From Arthrobacter sp. Leaf234 (GTDB lineage Bacteria > Actinomycetota > Actinomycetes > Actinomycetales > Micrococcaceae): a DNA stretch of 64,000 nt. Position numbers and translations under genes: made by a program. The notes beneath the pieces were generated by a model. That model was given only the letters and a program-made list of their open reading frames with translations, was not told where the DNA came from and did no database searches. This document shows positions 55,822-64,000 of the stretch, piece after piece. The stretch is from the NCBI RefSeq assembly GCF_001422665.1, contig NZ_LMLU01000007.1:184892-248891 (forward strand), read 5' to 3'. Position 1 is the first letter of the stretch. The number at the start of each line of letters is the position of its first letter.

Positions 55822-57369
55822 GTGATCAAGACGAGCGAACTACACCTGACGGCTTCCGCGAAGGACATCAAGAAGATCCCGAGCGACGCGCTCGTGATCG
55901 CGGTCGCCAAGGGGACGGACGGACCGGTCCTGCTCGAGAACCCTCTTCCCGCCAAGGCTGCGCGCGCCCTCGGTGACTCGCTGCAGGTGCTCGGGATCAC
56001 CGGGGCGGCGGACGAGGTGCGCAGGCTCCCCGGCCTCCCGGAGACCAGCGCGGACTCGCTCGTCCTGTCCGGCGTCGGTCCGGTGTCCGCGGACGCCGAG
56101 GTGCCCGCCGAGACCCTGCGCCGCGCGGCGGGAGCCGCGGTCCGCCAGCTCACCGGGCTCGACACCGTGGTCATCGCACTCCCCGCCACGACGGTGGCTG
56201 CGGCGACAGCCGTCGCGGAAGGCGCCGCCTTCGGCGCCTACAGCTACGAGGGCCACAAGTCGGGCATGAAGGCCGACGGGACGATCGCCCCGGCGACCGA
56301 CCGAGCGGCCGTGCGCAACGTCGTCGTCCACACGGCCGTGGCCGACGACGCTCAGCTGGCTCCCGCCCTCCGGCGGGCCACCATCCTCGGGAAGAACGTC
56401 AACACCACGCGCTCCCTCGTCAACCAGCCGCCCAGCCACCTGTACCCGGAGACCTTCGCCCAGGCGGCCAAGGACCTGACGCGGGGTCTGCCGATCAAGG
56501 TCACGGTCATGGACGAGAAGCGCCTCGAGCGGGACGGCTACGGCGGGATCCTGGGCGTCGGCAAGGGTTCGTCGCGTCCCCCGCGCATGGTGAAGGTCGA
56601 GTACTCCCCCGCCAGGCCCGCCGTGCACCTGGCCCTCGTGGGCAAGGGCATCACCTTCGACTCCGGTGGACTCTCGCTGAAGCCCGCTGCGGGCATGCAG
56701 ACCATGAAGCTCGACATGGCCGGTGCCGCCGTCGTCCTCAGCACCCTCCTGGCCGTCGCCGAACTGGGCCTTCCCGCCAAGGTCACGGCCTGGCTCTGCC
56801 TCGCCGAGAACATGCCCTCGGGTACCGCGCAGCGCCCCGAGGACGTCCTGTCCATCTACGGCGGACGCACCGTCGAGGTCCTCAACACCGACGCCGAGGG
56901 CCGGCTCGTGATGGCCGACGGCCTCGCCGCCGCGAGCGAGGAGGCACCCGATGCGATCATCGACATCGCCACGCTCACGGGTGCGCAGATGATCGCCCTG
57001 GGCACGCGGGTCTCGGGCGTCATGGGCGACGACGGCGTACGTGACGCCGTCAAGGCCGCAGCAGACCGCGCGGGCGAGCAGTTCTGGCCGATGCCGCTCC
57101 CCGAGGAGCTGCGGCCGAGCCTCGAGTCCCAGGTCGCCGACATCGCGAACATCGGCGAGCGGAACGGCGGCATGATGACCGCAGCCGTGTTCCTGCGGGA
57201 GTTCGTCGGCCAGGTCGACGGCGAGAAGATCCCCTGGGCGCACCTCGACATCGCGGGTCCCGCCTTCAACGAGGGTGCGCCCTACGGCTACACGCCCAAG
57301 GCGGGCACCGGCGTCGGCGTCCGCACGCTCCTCGCCTACGTCGAGGACACCCTCGCCCGCACGGTCTGA
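55822..57369 (+). CDS. pepA: Leucyl aminopeptidase (M17)
   Basis: A 515-residue cytosolic leucine aminopeptidase. The catalytic domain (from about 180) shows NVNTTRSLVNQPPSHLYPETFA, LVGKGITFDSGGLSLKP (metal Lys and Asp), MQTMKLDMAGAA, and the signature NTDAEGRLVMADGLA. The N-terminal macro-like domain is typical. It removes N-terminal residues from peptides and may help protein and glutathione turnover. GTG 55822 (VIKTSELHL) fits the usual start and has GGAG nine bases before; an in-frame ATG at 55777 is an alternative. Expressed divergently from PAC2. Confidence 0.95.
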   Translation: MIKTSELHLTASAKDIKKIPSDALVIAVAKGTDGPVLLENPLPAKAARALGDSLQVLGITGAADEVRRLPGLPETSADSLVLSGVGPVSADAEVPAETLRRAAGAAVRQLTGLDTVVIALPATTVAAATAVAEGAAFGAYSYEGHKSGMKADGTIAPATDRAAVRNVVVHTAVADDAQLAPALRRATILGKNVNTTRSLVNQPPSHLYPETFAQAAKDLTRGLPIKVTVMDEKRLERDGYGGILGVGKGSSRPPRMVKVEYSPARPAVHLALVGKGITFDSGGLSLKPAAGMQTMKLDMAGAAVVLSTLLAVAELGLPAKVTAWLCLAENMPSGTAQRPEDVLSIYGGRTVEVLNTDAEGRLVMADGLAAASEEAPDAIIDIATLTGAQMIALGTRVSGVMGDDGVRDAVKAAADRAGEQFWPMPLPEELRPSLESQVADIANIGERNGGMMTAAVFLREFVGQVDGEKIPWAHLDIAGPAFNEGAPYGYTPKAGTGVGVRTLLAYVEDTLARTV

Positions 57370-57425
57370 CCGGGGGTCCGTCCGGCGGGCGGCCCCTCCG
57401 GCGCGTGAGAAAGCGCACATCACGA

Positions 57426-57478
57426 CCCCACGGTGCGTCCGGCGCCGACTTCGAGTAGAAGCCGGATGCACCGTGGGG
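57426..57478. repeat. Long inverted repeat between pepA and lpdA
   Basis: CCCCACGGTGCGTCCGGC (57426-57443) pairs with GCCGGATGCACCGTGGGG (57461-57478) over 18 bp with a single wobble, enclosing a 17-nt loop. No T tract follows on either strand, so it is not a standard terminator. It lies 116-168 bp upstream of lpdA. Confidence 0.75.
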
Positions 57479-57593
57479 ATAGGGTGAAAAACAAAGCACA
57501 CGAACGATCAGCGACCGCATCGCGACCGCATGAGCAAACGATCCACCAACCGACGCGCAGGGCGCGTCCCAGACCACGCGAGGGAGCGTTCAA

Positions 57594-58976
57594 GTGGCCG
57601 CATCGGCAACTGCGCAAGAATTCGACATCCTGGTACTCGGCGGAGGAAGTGGCGGATACGCCGCCGCACTCCGTGCCGTGCAGCTGGGCTTCACGGTGGG
57701 GCTCATCGAGAAGGGCAAGCTCGGGGGCACCTGCCTGCACAACGGCTGCATCCCCACCAAGGCCCTCCTCCACTCCGCGGAGATCGCCGACGGCGCCCGC
57801 GACGCCGAGAAGTACGGCGTGAAGGCGACGTTCGAGTCGATCGACATGAACGCGGTCAACGCCTACAAGGACGGCATCATCGCCGGTAAGTACCGCGGCC
57901 TGCAGGGACTCATCAAGTCCAAGGGCATCACCGTGATCGAAGGATCGGGCAAGCTGGCGTCGGAGAACACCATCGACGTCGACGGCACCGTCTACACCGG
58001 AAAGCACATCATCCTCGCCACCGGGTCCTTCTCCCGCAGCCTCCCCGGCCTCGAGATCGGCGGCAAGGTCATCACCTCGGACCAGGCCCTGACGATGGAC
58101 TTCGTGCCGAAGTCGGTCATCATCCTCGGCGGCGGCGTCATCGGCTGCGAGTTCGCCTCCGTGTGGAAGTCCTTCGGCGTCGACGTCACGATCGTCGAGG
58201 CGCTGCCCTCGCTCGTGCCCAACGAGGACGCGTCGATCGTCAAGAACTTCGAGCGCGCCTTCAAGAAGCGCGGCATCAAGTTCAACACCGGTACCCGCTT
58301 CAAGTCGGTCGAGCAGAACGACGACGGCGTCGTCGTCTCGCTCGAGGACGGCAAGACCTTCGAAGCGGACCTCATGCTCGTCGCCGTCGGCCGCGGACCG
58401 GTCACGCAGAACCTCGGCTACGAGGAGGCAGGCCTCACCATGGACCGCGGCTTCGTCATCACCAACGAGCGCCTCCACACCGGTGTCGGCACCATCTACG
58501 CGATCGGCGACATCGTCCCCGGCCTGCAGCTGGCCCACCGCGGCTTCCAGCAGGGCATCTTCGTGGCGGAGGAGATCGCGGGCCTGAAGCCCGTCGTCGT
58601 CGCCGATCTCAACATCCCCAAGGTCACCTACAGTGATCCGGAGATCGCCTCGGTCGGCTACACCGAGAAGGCCGCCCGCGAGAAGTTCGGTGACGAGAAC
58701 GTGCTGACCCACGAGTACAACCTCGCCGGCAACGGCAAGAGCTCGATCATCGGCACCGGCGGCATCGTCAAGCTCGTCCGGGAGAAGGACGGCCCCATCG
58801 TCGGTGTCCACATGCTCGGCAGCCGCATGGGCGAGCAGATCGGCGAGGCACAGCTGATCGTCAACTGGGAGGCCTACCCGGAGGACGTCGCCCCGCTGAT
58901 CCACGCACACCCCACGCAGAACGAGGCGCTCGGCGAGGCGCACCTCGCGCTGGCGGGCAAGCCGCTGCACGGCTGA
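57594..58976 (+). CDS. lpdA: Dihydrolipoyl dehydrogenase (E3)
   Basis: A 460-residue FAD enzyme that reoxidises dihydrolipoamide for the 2-oxoacid dehydrogenase complexes. FAD motif LVLGGGSGGYAAALRA, redox disulfide GGTCLHNGCIPTK (CxxxxC, about 45-50), NAD motif IILGGGVIGCEFAS, second FAD contact IYAIGDI, and the C-terminal catalytic HAHPTQNE. GTG 57594 with GGGAG at 7 bp. It is followed by sucB 159 bp later, the usual E3-E2 order of actinobacteria. A large hairpin stands upstream in its leader. Confidence 0.97.
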   Translation: MAASATAQEFDILVLGGGSGGYAAALRAVQLGFTVGLIEKGKLGGTCLHNGCIPTKALLHSAEIADGARDAEKYGVKATFESIDMNAVNAYKDGIIAGKYRGLQGLIKSKGITVIEGSGKLASENTIDVDGTVYTGKHIILATGSFSRSLPGLEIGGKVITSDQALTMDFVPKSVIILGGGVIGCEFASVWKSFGVDVTIVEALPSLVPNEDASIVKNFERAFKKRGIKFNTGTRFKSVEQNDDGVVVSLEDGKTFEADLMLVAVGRGPVTQNLGYEEAGLTMDRGFVITNERLHTGVGTIYAIGDIVPGLQLAHRGFQQGIFVAEEIAGLKPVVVADLNIPKVTYSDPEIASVGYTEKAAREKFGDENVLTHEYNLAGNGKSSIIGTGGIVKLVREKDGPIVGVHMLGSRMGEQIGEAQLIVNWEAYPEDVAPLIHAHPTQNEALGEAHLALAGKPLHG

Positions 58977-59135
58977 CGCCCGTCCGGGAGCCGTCACACG
59001 GTCCCACGAGCCTGGTCCACGCCCCGGAGGCGTGGACTAAGCTCGGAACCAGGAATCTCACGCACGTCCAGCTGAGCGGGCCCCGCTCGTCGATCAGCTG
59101 TCAGGAACGATCTACGAAGGAGAAACGGGCGCATT

Positions 59136-60995
59136 ATGTCTGAATCCGTGAACTTGCCCGCTCTCGGTGAAAGCGTCACCGAAGGCACCGTCACCCGCTG
59201 GCTCAAGCAGGTCGGTGACCGTGTCGAGGTGGACGAGCCGCTCCTCGAGGTCTCCACCGACAAGGTCGACACCGAGATCCCGTCGCCCATCGCCGGCGTC
59301 ATCGAGGAGATCCTGGTGGCCGAGGACGAGACCGCCGAGGTCGGCGCACCGCTCGTCCGGATCGGCGACGGATCGGGCAGCAGCGATTCCGGAGATGCCG
59401 CTCCGGCCGAGGACTCCGCACCGGCCGAGGCCTCGCAGCCCGATACATCGGAGGCACCGCAGGCGGAGGCCTCGTCCTCCGACGGTGGGACCGGCGCAGG
59501 GAGCGATGACGCCGGATCGGGCGAAGGCACCGAGGTCACCCTTCCCGCCCTGGGCGAGAGCGTCACCGAGGGCACCGTCACCCGCTGGCTGAAGGCCATC
59601 GGCGACGAGGTCGAGGTCGACGAGCCCCTCCTCGAAGTCTCGACGGACAAGGTCGACACGGAGATCCCCTCGCCCGTGGCCGGCACCCTGCAGGAGATCC
59701 GCGTCAACGAGGACGAGACCGCCGAGGTCGGCGCGGTCCTCGCCGTCATCGGTGCCGGGGCCTCCGCCCCCCAGAAGGTCGAGGCCGCGTCGGGTGAGCC
59801 GCTCGTGGCCGCGCCCGCCGAGGAGCGCGAGGACGCCCCCACGGAGAAGCCCGGCTCGCACCACGAGGCCGAGCGGGCCTCCGGTACGTCGGAGCCCGAC
59901 GACGACGCGAGCGGCGCATCGGCTCCGCAGCCCGCCGCTGCTGAGAAGCCCGCTGAGAAGCCGGTGGAGAAGCCCGCAGAGAAGTCCGCGGACAAGCCTG
60001 CCGGGACGGCGTCCGACTCCAGCGGTTCGGATGCGTCCGCGTACGTGACCCCGCTCGTGCGACGCCTCGCGAACCAGAACGACGTCGACCTGTCCACGGT
60101 CAAGGGCACCGGGGTGGGAGGGCGTATCCGTAAGCAGGACGTCCTCGACGCCGCCGAGGCCCGGAAGGCGGCGCAGGCGGAGCCCGCTCAGCAGGCCGCG
60201 CCGGCGCCCGCCGCTCCCGCTGGAGGCGCAGCGCCGTCGAAGCCCGCGGCGCCAGCCGTCGAGCCCTCGAAGCTGCGCGGCACCGTGGAGAAGGCCCCGC
60301 GCATCCGCCAGACCATCGCCAAGCGCATGCGGGAGTCCCTCGAGGTCTCGGCGCAGCTGACCCAGGTGATCGAGGTCGACATGACCCGGATCGCCAAGCT
60401 GCGGACCGCGTCGAAGGACACCTTCCTCGCGCAGAACGGCGCGAAGCTCACGTTCCTCCCCTTCATCTCGAAGGCCGTCACCGAGGCCCTGAAGCAGCAC
60501 CCGAAGCTGAACGCCTCCTTCGACGAGGAGAAGAAGGAAGTGACCTACCACGACGCCGAGCACCTGGCGATCGCGGTGGACACCGAGAAGGGCCTGCTCG
60601 TCCCCGTCATCAAGGACGCCGGGAACCTCAACCTCGGTGGTCTCGCCAAGAAGATCGCCGATGTCGGATCCCGGACCCGTAACGGCCAGATCGGTCCCGA
60701 CGAGCTCTCCGGCGGCACGTTCACGATCACGAACATCGGCTCCGCCGGTGCTCTGTTCGACACGCCGATCATCAACCAGCCGCAGGTCGGCATCCTCGGC
60801 ACGGGCATCATCGTCAAGCGCCCGGTGGTGATCACGGGTGCGGACGGCGACGACACCATCGCCATCCGGTCGATGATGTACCTGAGCCTGACCTACGACC
60901 ACCGACTGGTCGACGGCGCGGATGCGGGACGCTTCCTGCAGACGCTCAAGGCTCGCCTGGAAGGCGGCGCCTTCGAGGCCGATCTCGGCCTCTAG
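59136..60995 (+). CDS. sucB: Dihydrolipoamide acyltransferase (E2) with two lipoyl domains
   Basis: A 619-residue E2 of a 2-oxoacid dehydrogenase complex. Two lipoyl domains (about 1-80 and 130-210) each carry the lipoylation Lys in [12 protein letters not shown]; their DNA is near-identical, showing duplication. Ala/Pro/Glu-Lys linkers, an E3-binding domain (about 305-345, [22 protein letters not shown]), and the catalytic domain (about 385-619) with [14 protein letters not shown] follow. Such genes are named sucB, but in actinobacteria this E2 usually serves pyruvate dehydrogenase and also supplies lipoyl arms to OdhA. No E1 gene is in the window. Confidence 0.95.
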   Translation: MSESVNLPALGESVTEGTVTRWLKQVGDRVEVDEPLLEVSTDKVDTEIPSPIAGVIEEILVAEDETAEVGAPLVRIGDGSGSSDSGDAAPAEDSAPAEASQPDTSEAPQAEASSSDGGTGAGSDDAGSGEGTEVTLPALGESVTEGTVTRWLKAIGDEVEVDEPLLEVSTDKVDTEIPSPVAGTLQEIRVNEDETAEVGAVLAVIGAGASAPQKVEAASGEPLVAAPAEEREDAPTEKPGSHHEAERASGTSEPDDDASGASAPQPAAAEKPAEKPVEKPAEKSADKPAGTASDSSGSDASAYVTPLVRRLANQNDVDLSTVKGTGVGGRIRKQDVLDAAEARKAAQAEPAQQAAPAPAAPAGGAAPSKPAAPAVEPSKLRGTVEKAPRIRQTIAKRMRESLEVSAQLTQVIEVDMTRIAKLRTASKDTFLAQNGAKLTFLPFISKAVTEALKQHPKLNASFDEEKKEVTYHDAEHLAIAVDTEKGLLVPVIKDAGNLNLGGLAKKIADVGSRTRNGQIGPDELSGGTFTITNIGSAGALFDTPIINQPQVGILGTGIIVKRPVVITGADGDDTIAIRSMMYLSLTYDHRLVDGADAGRFLQTLKARLEGGAFEADLGL

Positions 60996-61020
60996 CAGCA
61001 ACCCGGGCCGTCGCGTCCGC

Positions 61021-61056
61021 ACGGAAGCCGCTTCCCCCCGGGGAGGCGGCTTCCGT
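61021..61056 (+). terminator. Terminator downstream of sucB
   Basis: A 17-bp stem (ACGGAAGCCGCTTCCCC with its near-perfect complement, one wobble) 25 bp after the sucB stop. It ends the lpdA-sucB unit; the T tract is poor. Confidence 0.7.
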
Positions 61057-61201
61057 CGTCCCGGGGTACCCGTCCGCCGTCATCTCCGGTGCAGCCCGCA
61101 GCCCGGCGCAGGTGGGGCGGGGCAGGACGCGGATCTGCTCCTAGGATGGGAGGGAAGTACCGGACGCGACCTCCGCGTCCGGACGGACAGCAAGGAGAAC
61201 C

Positions 61202-61633
61202 ATGGCTACCGTTCGCACAGCCCACACCATCTGGAGCGGGGATCTGCCCTCGGGCTCGGGGCAGGTCACACTGGATTCCTCCGGCCTCGGAACCTACGAC
61301 GTGACCTGGAAGGCCCGTGCAGAGCAGTCGGAGGGCAAGACCAGCCCCGAGGAGCTCATTGCCGCCGCACACTCCGCCTGCTTCTCCATGGCCTTCAGCC
61401 ACGCGCTCGGCGAGGAGGGCAAGACGCCCGACCGCGTCGAGACCAAGGCCGAGGTCGACTTCCAGCCCGGCACCGGGATCACCGCGATCCGCCTCACGCT
61501 CGACGCCACCGTCCCGGATCTCTCCGAGGAGGACTTCCAGCGTGTCGCGCAGGCCGCGAAGGAAGGCTGCCCCGTGTCCCAGGCGCTGGCCGGAGTGAAG
61601 GACATCTCCCTGACGGCGACACTGCACAGCTGA
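61202..61633 (+). CDS. OsmC-family peroxiredoxin
   Basis: A 143-residue OsmC/YhjI-type thiol peroxidase that reduces organic hydroperoxides. The two catalytic Cys are in AAAHSACFSMAFSHAL (about 60) and AKEGCPVSQAL (about 125); the SPEELIAAAHS context is diagnostic. In actinobacteria related peroxidases are recycled through lipoyl-E2 and Lpd, which makes its position just after lpdA-sucB worth noting. AAGGAG lies 4 bp before ATG 61202. It follows the sucB terminator, so it likely has its own promoter. Confidence 0.93.
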   Translation: MATVRTAHTIWSGDLPSGSGQVTLDSSGLGTYDVTWKARAEQSEGKTSPEELIAAAHSACFSMAFSHALGEEGKTPDRVETKAEVDFQPGTGITAIRLTLDATVPDLSEEDFQRVAQAAKEGCPVSQALAGVKDISLTATLHS

Positions 61634-62013
61634 CCCCGGGCGGTCCGGCCCCGCATCGGGTCCAGGACCGCTCACAGGTCCGCTCACGGGCCGCACGAGG
61701 AGGCCTCCGGATTCGTTCGGGGGCCTCCCGCATGTTCGGAGTCGATTCGTCCGCCGTGGTACGACCTGCGCGACGTCGGCGGTCGGTGAGGCCGATGACG
61801 CCCCGCCACGCCGGGACGCCAGAGCGTTCGCGGTGCACGACACCGTGCGCCGCGTTGCGGCGTCACCGCATCAGCGCGGGGGCCGACACCGTTCGCCGCG
61901 TTGCGGGGTCACCGCATCAGCGCGGGACCGACACCGTGCGCCGCGTTGCGGCGTCACCGCGTCCGCTTGGGGGCCCGATACCTTTCGTCGCGCACAAGTG
62001 GTTCGATGGGAGC
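61634..62013. other. 380-bp gap upstream of the TIGR01777 gene
   Basis: There is no credible gene here. It holds a 46-45-46 bp tandem repeat (described separately) and, near 61695-61735, a CGGGAGGC-type inverted repeat (GAGGCCTCC and GGGGGCCTCC). The promoter of the next gene would have to lie in or after the last repeat copy. Confidence 0.6.
61838..61974. repeat. Three tandem 45-46 bp repeats with internal hairpin
   Basis: Copies start at 61838, 61884 and 61929, each with CGACACCGT. Copy 1 contains the perfect hairpin CGCCGC-GTT-GCGGCG (61848-61862), kept in copy 3 and altered by one base in copy 2. Copies differ by only a few bases until the last third of copy 3. They end about 40 bp upstream of the TIGR01777 gene start. 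Confidence 0.92.
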
Positions 62014-62916
62014 ATGCGTATCCTTCTCGCCGGCGCGTCCGGGACCATCGGCACAGCCCTCGTCCGTCAGCTCGAGAAGAACCACGAGGTGACACGCCTC
62101 GTGCGGCGCGCTCCCAAGGGGGCCGGGGAGGTCCGCTGGGACCCTGCACGGGGTGAACTGGACGTCGCTGCCGTGGAGCAGGCCGACGCCGTGATCAACC
62201 TGTCCGGGGCGGGAATTGCCGGCGGTCTGTGGACGCGGAGCTACAAGGAGACCCTGTACTCCTCCCGGATCATGCCCACGAGGACCCTGGTGCGGGCGAT
62301 GCGGCAGGCGGCCCACCCGCCGGAGGTCTTCATCAGCCAGTCGGCGTCCGGTTACTACGGCGACCGCGGTGACGACGTGCTGACGGAGGAGGCCTCCTCG
62401 GGCGAGACGCTGCTCGCGGACATCTGCCGTCGGTGGGAGGCGGAGGCACTCGCCGCTCCCTCCTCCGTGCGGGTGGTCCTCCCCCGCACCGGCATCGTCA
62501 TGGCCACGGAGGGGGGCGCGCTGCCCAACCTCCTGATCCCGATCCGGGCGTTCATCGGGGCTTCGCTCGGGTCCGGCCGCCAGTGGTGGCCCTGGATCAG
62601 CTTGAATGACGAGATACGTGCCATCGAGTTCCTCCTCACGGCTGACCTGGCGGGGCCCGTCAACCTGAGCGCCCCGACGCCCGCGACCCTCGACACCATC
62701 GCGCTGCAGCTGGGGAAGGCTTTCCACCGACCGGTGTGGCTGCGGGCCCCCGCCTTCATCCTCACAGCGGCCATCGGACAACTCGGCTATGAGCTCCTCC
62801 TCGTGAGTACCCGGATGCAGCCGCGCGCCCTCACGGCGTCGGGCTTCTCGTTCGACGAACCGACCCCGGAGGCGCTCGCCGCCTGGGTCCGTCGGAACGT
62901 CGGATCGAAGCAGTAG
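62014..62916 (+). CDS. TIGR01777-family NAD(P)-binding epimerase-like protein
   Basis: A 300-residue extended-SDR fold protein (YfcH/SulA family, DUF1731 C-terminus). The Rossmann motif is ILLAGASGTIGTALV; then VINLSGAGIAGGLWT, KETLYSSRIMPTRTLV, SASGYYGDRGDD (the YxxxK-like region is altered, as usual in this family), and a C-terminal DUF1731 segment with WLRAPAFILTAAIGQLGYELLLVSTRMQPRAL. The substrate is unknown. ATG 62014 follows GGGAG at 1 bp, so initiation could be weak or leaderless. It is preceded by the 45-bp repeats. Confidence 0.93.
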   Translation: MRILLAGASGTIGTALVRQLEKNHEVTRLVRRAPKGAGEVRWDPARGELDVAAVEQADAVINLSGAGIAGGLWTRSYKETLYSSRIMPTRTLVRAMRQAAHPPEVFISQSASGYYGDRGDDVLTEEASSGETLLADICRRWEAEALAAPSSVRVVLPRTGIVMATEGGALPNLLIPIRAFIGASLGSGRQWWPWISLNDEIRAIEFLLTADLAGPVNLSAPTPATLDTIALQLGKAFHRPVWLRAPAFILTAAIGQLGYELLLVSTRMQPRALTASGFSFDEPTPEALAAWVRRNVGSKQ

Positions 62917-62925
62917 CGGGATCCT

Positions 62926-64000
62926 TCAGGCAGGGGGCTCGATCGTGGAGTGGATCCGCCAGCCCCCGCCCGAATTCCACAGGACGAAGATCATGTCCTG
63001 ACGGCCGGCCGCCATCAGCGACGGTGATCCGCGTTCGTCGGCCGGGACGGTTCGTTCCTCGGTGTAGGAGGACAGCGCCGCGGTGGCCCGCACCAGGGAC
63101 ACGGTCGTGCCCGACGGAGCATCGCCGACCGCCGGCGAGTCCGCGAGCGCCGTCATGGCTGCTTGCTCGTCACCGGTGAGGGCCCGGGGCTCCCTGATGC
63201 TGATCGTCAGGCCCGGGAACGTGATTCCGGACGTCGCCAACGACTCCAACGCCTCGCGGTCTGCCGTCATCGCCGGAGATCCCTCCACATCGATCCTCGA
63301 CAACAGGGACGGGTCCGCGGTCGCGAAGGCCTCCGCCCGCAGATTCGCGAGGTCACCGAGCGCGATCAGCGGGTCCTCGCCGGCGGGACCGTCGCGGCCG
63401 GGCACCCGCGGATCGGCTGCTTCCAGGACCCCCCGACCCGGATCGCCCTCCCCCACCTGGTCGTCGATCTCCTCCTCATCCGCGCCCTCCTCCCGCCCCT
63501 GATCGGAGCCGGTCGCCGGGGCGCCTCCGTCCTCCCGCGTCGCCCCCGTCCCCGGACTCCGCCCCGACCCGCCGGCCTCCGGACCATCCTTCGTCCGCGC
63601 CTCGCCGCCGCCCCGTCCCGGTGTGTCCGCCGTCACCGTTACGGGCGCGGACAGAACGCCCGGACGCAGCGGACCGCTCACGGTCAGTGCCAGCCCGGCA
63701 ACCAGCAGGGCCAGGGCGAGTACTCCCGCCACCAGGGCGGCACGGCCGCGCAGGATCCCGTCCCGCCCATCGCGCGGACGCGACCGGAGGGAGCCGAGGG
63801 AGCCGGTGGCGGGCCTGCCGACCAGCGCCGCACCACCGCGTGCGCCTGAGGCCACGCCCGGGGCGATCAGGGAACCGGGGCGGACCGCCACCGCGGCGCG
63901 CTCCCCTGCTCGGGCACGCGGGGCCCTGATCGGCGCCCTGCCGGATCCGGGACGCGGAGTGCCTGGCCCGGCGATCCGCTGCTCTTCTCCGGGCGCGCGC
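62926..64000 (-). CDS. Partial single-span membrane protein of unknown function
   Basis: The frame is open from the right window edge, ending at TGA 62926; a GTG at 63891 would give a 321-residue protein but the frame continues upstream as Arg/Pro/Gly-rich coding-like sequence to 64000. One transmembrane helix ([21 protein letters not shown]) is followed by a disordered Gly/Glu/Asp-rich stretch and a C-terminal domain of about 150 residues (DPLIALGDLANLRAEAFATADPSLLSRIDVEGSPAM to WRIHSTIEPPA) resembling an NTF2-like or extracytoplasmic sensor fold. It could be the C-terminus of a Ser/Thr protein kinase, a gene type I recall near lip genes in relatives, but no kinase motif is in view. Confidence 0.6.
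   Translation of the reverse strand, partial: RAPGEEQRIAGPGTPRPGSGRAPIRAPRARAGERAAVAVRPGSLIAPGVASGARGGAALVGRPATGSLGSLRSRPRDGRDGILRGRAALVAGVLALALLVAGLALTVSGPLRPGVLSAPVTVTADTPGRGGGEARTKDGPEAGGSGRSPGTGATREDGGAPATGSDQGREEGADEEEIDDQVGEGDPGRGVLEAADPRVPGRDGPAGEDPLIALGDLANLRAEAFATADPSLLSRIDVEGSPAMTADREALESLATSGITFPGLTISIREPRALTGDEQAAMTALADSPAVGDAPSGTTVSLVRATAALSSYTEERTVPADERGSPSLMAAGRQDMIFVLWNSGGGWRIHSTIEPPA

Noticed and set aside
57441-57466. Fourth BlaI-type operator (CTTCGAGTAGAAG)
   Set aside because: Only one half matches TTCTAC/GTAGAA and the spacing is wrong; it is the loop of a longer hairpin.
55840-57501. Long minus-strand open frame opposite pepA
   Set aside because: pepA has all M17 motifs; the antisense frame has none and is an effect of high GC.
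57420-61022. Long minus-strand open frames opposite lpdA and sucB
   Set aside because: Both are shadows of clear plus-strand enzymes.
61838-61974. CRISPR array
   Set aside because: Repeats are contiguous with no unique spacers and no cas genes are nearby.

Overview
The window is high-GC chromosomal DNA from an actinobacterium. Protein sequences and gene order look most like Arthrobacter and relatives (Micrococcaceae); this is inferred from recalled families, not from a search. Supporting marks are a principal sigma factor of the HrdB/SigA type, SepH, DUF3093/3159/3710/4193/4192/5998/7455 proteins, a fused CydDC exporter, and GTG starts with strong GGAGG-type ribosome sites. Genes are tightly packed and mostly on the minus strand from 2 to 55 kb, then on the plus strand from 55 to 63 kb.

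Layout. Positions 1-1970 are the end of an integrative element: small genes of unknown function, an excisionase-like HTH protein and a tyrosine integrase, stopping at the 3' end of tRNA-Ala(GGC). From 2.1 to 20.3 kb on the minus strand runs the conserved block dxs, rne, rplU, rpmA, obgE, proB, proA, nadD, rsfS, phosphatase, tRNA-Ala, with a TPP-riboswitch-controlled fused thiD-tenA gene set between rne and rplU. From 20.3 to 23.7 kb an RNA methyltransferase and a KimA-like K+ permease stand opposite a pair of TrkA/RCK proteins, a probable potassium-uptake locus. From 23.7 to 34.8 kb lie the DUF3159/OB-fold/DUF3710/dut cluster, DUF3093, DUF4193, sepH, thymidine kinase, a phosphodiesterase, DUF5998 and a PatA-type protein acetyltransferase. 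Topoisomerase IV parC (34.9 kb) and parE (49.1 kb) flank a block holding a two-domain GNAT protein, cydABDC (bd oxidase and its assembly exporter) and a divergent blaI/M56-peptidase pair. From 49.4 to 55.6 kb are DUF7455, sigA, DUF4192, an MFS transporter and a PAC2 protein. From 55.8 to 62.9 kb are pepA, lpdA, sucB (E2), an OsmC peroxidase and a TIGR01777 protein. A membrane protein of unknown function runs off the right end.

The most notable non-coding signals are three identical-architecture operators (TTCTAC-N5-GTAGAA) between cydA and blaI, which suggest that a BlaI-type repressor with a sensorless M56 peptidase controls the cytochrome bd operon; a TPP aptamer that abuts the start codon and contains the ribosome site in its own 3' strand; three 45-46 bp tandem repeats with internal hairpins upstream of the TIGR01777 gene; overlapping palindromes upstream of sepH; and direct repeats beside the integrase that may be recombinase arm sites. 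I found no CRISPR array, rRNA or insertion sequence, and no system that I can call wholly new.
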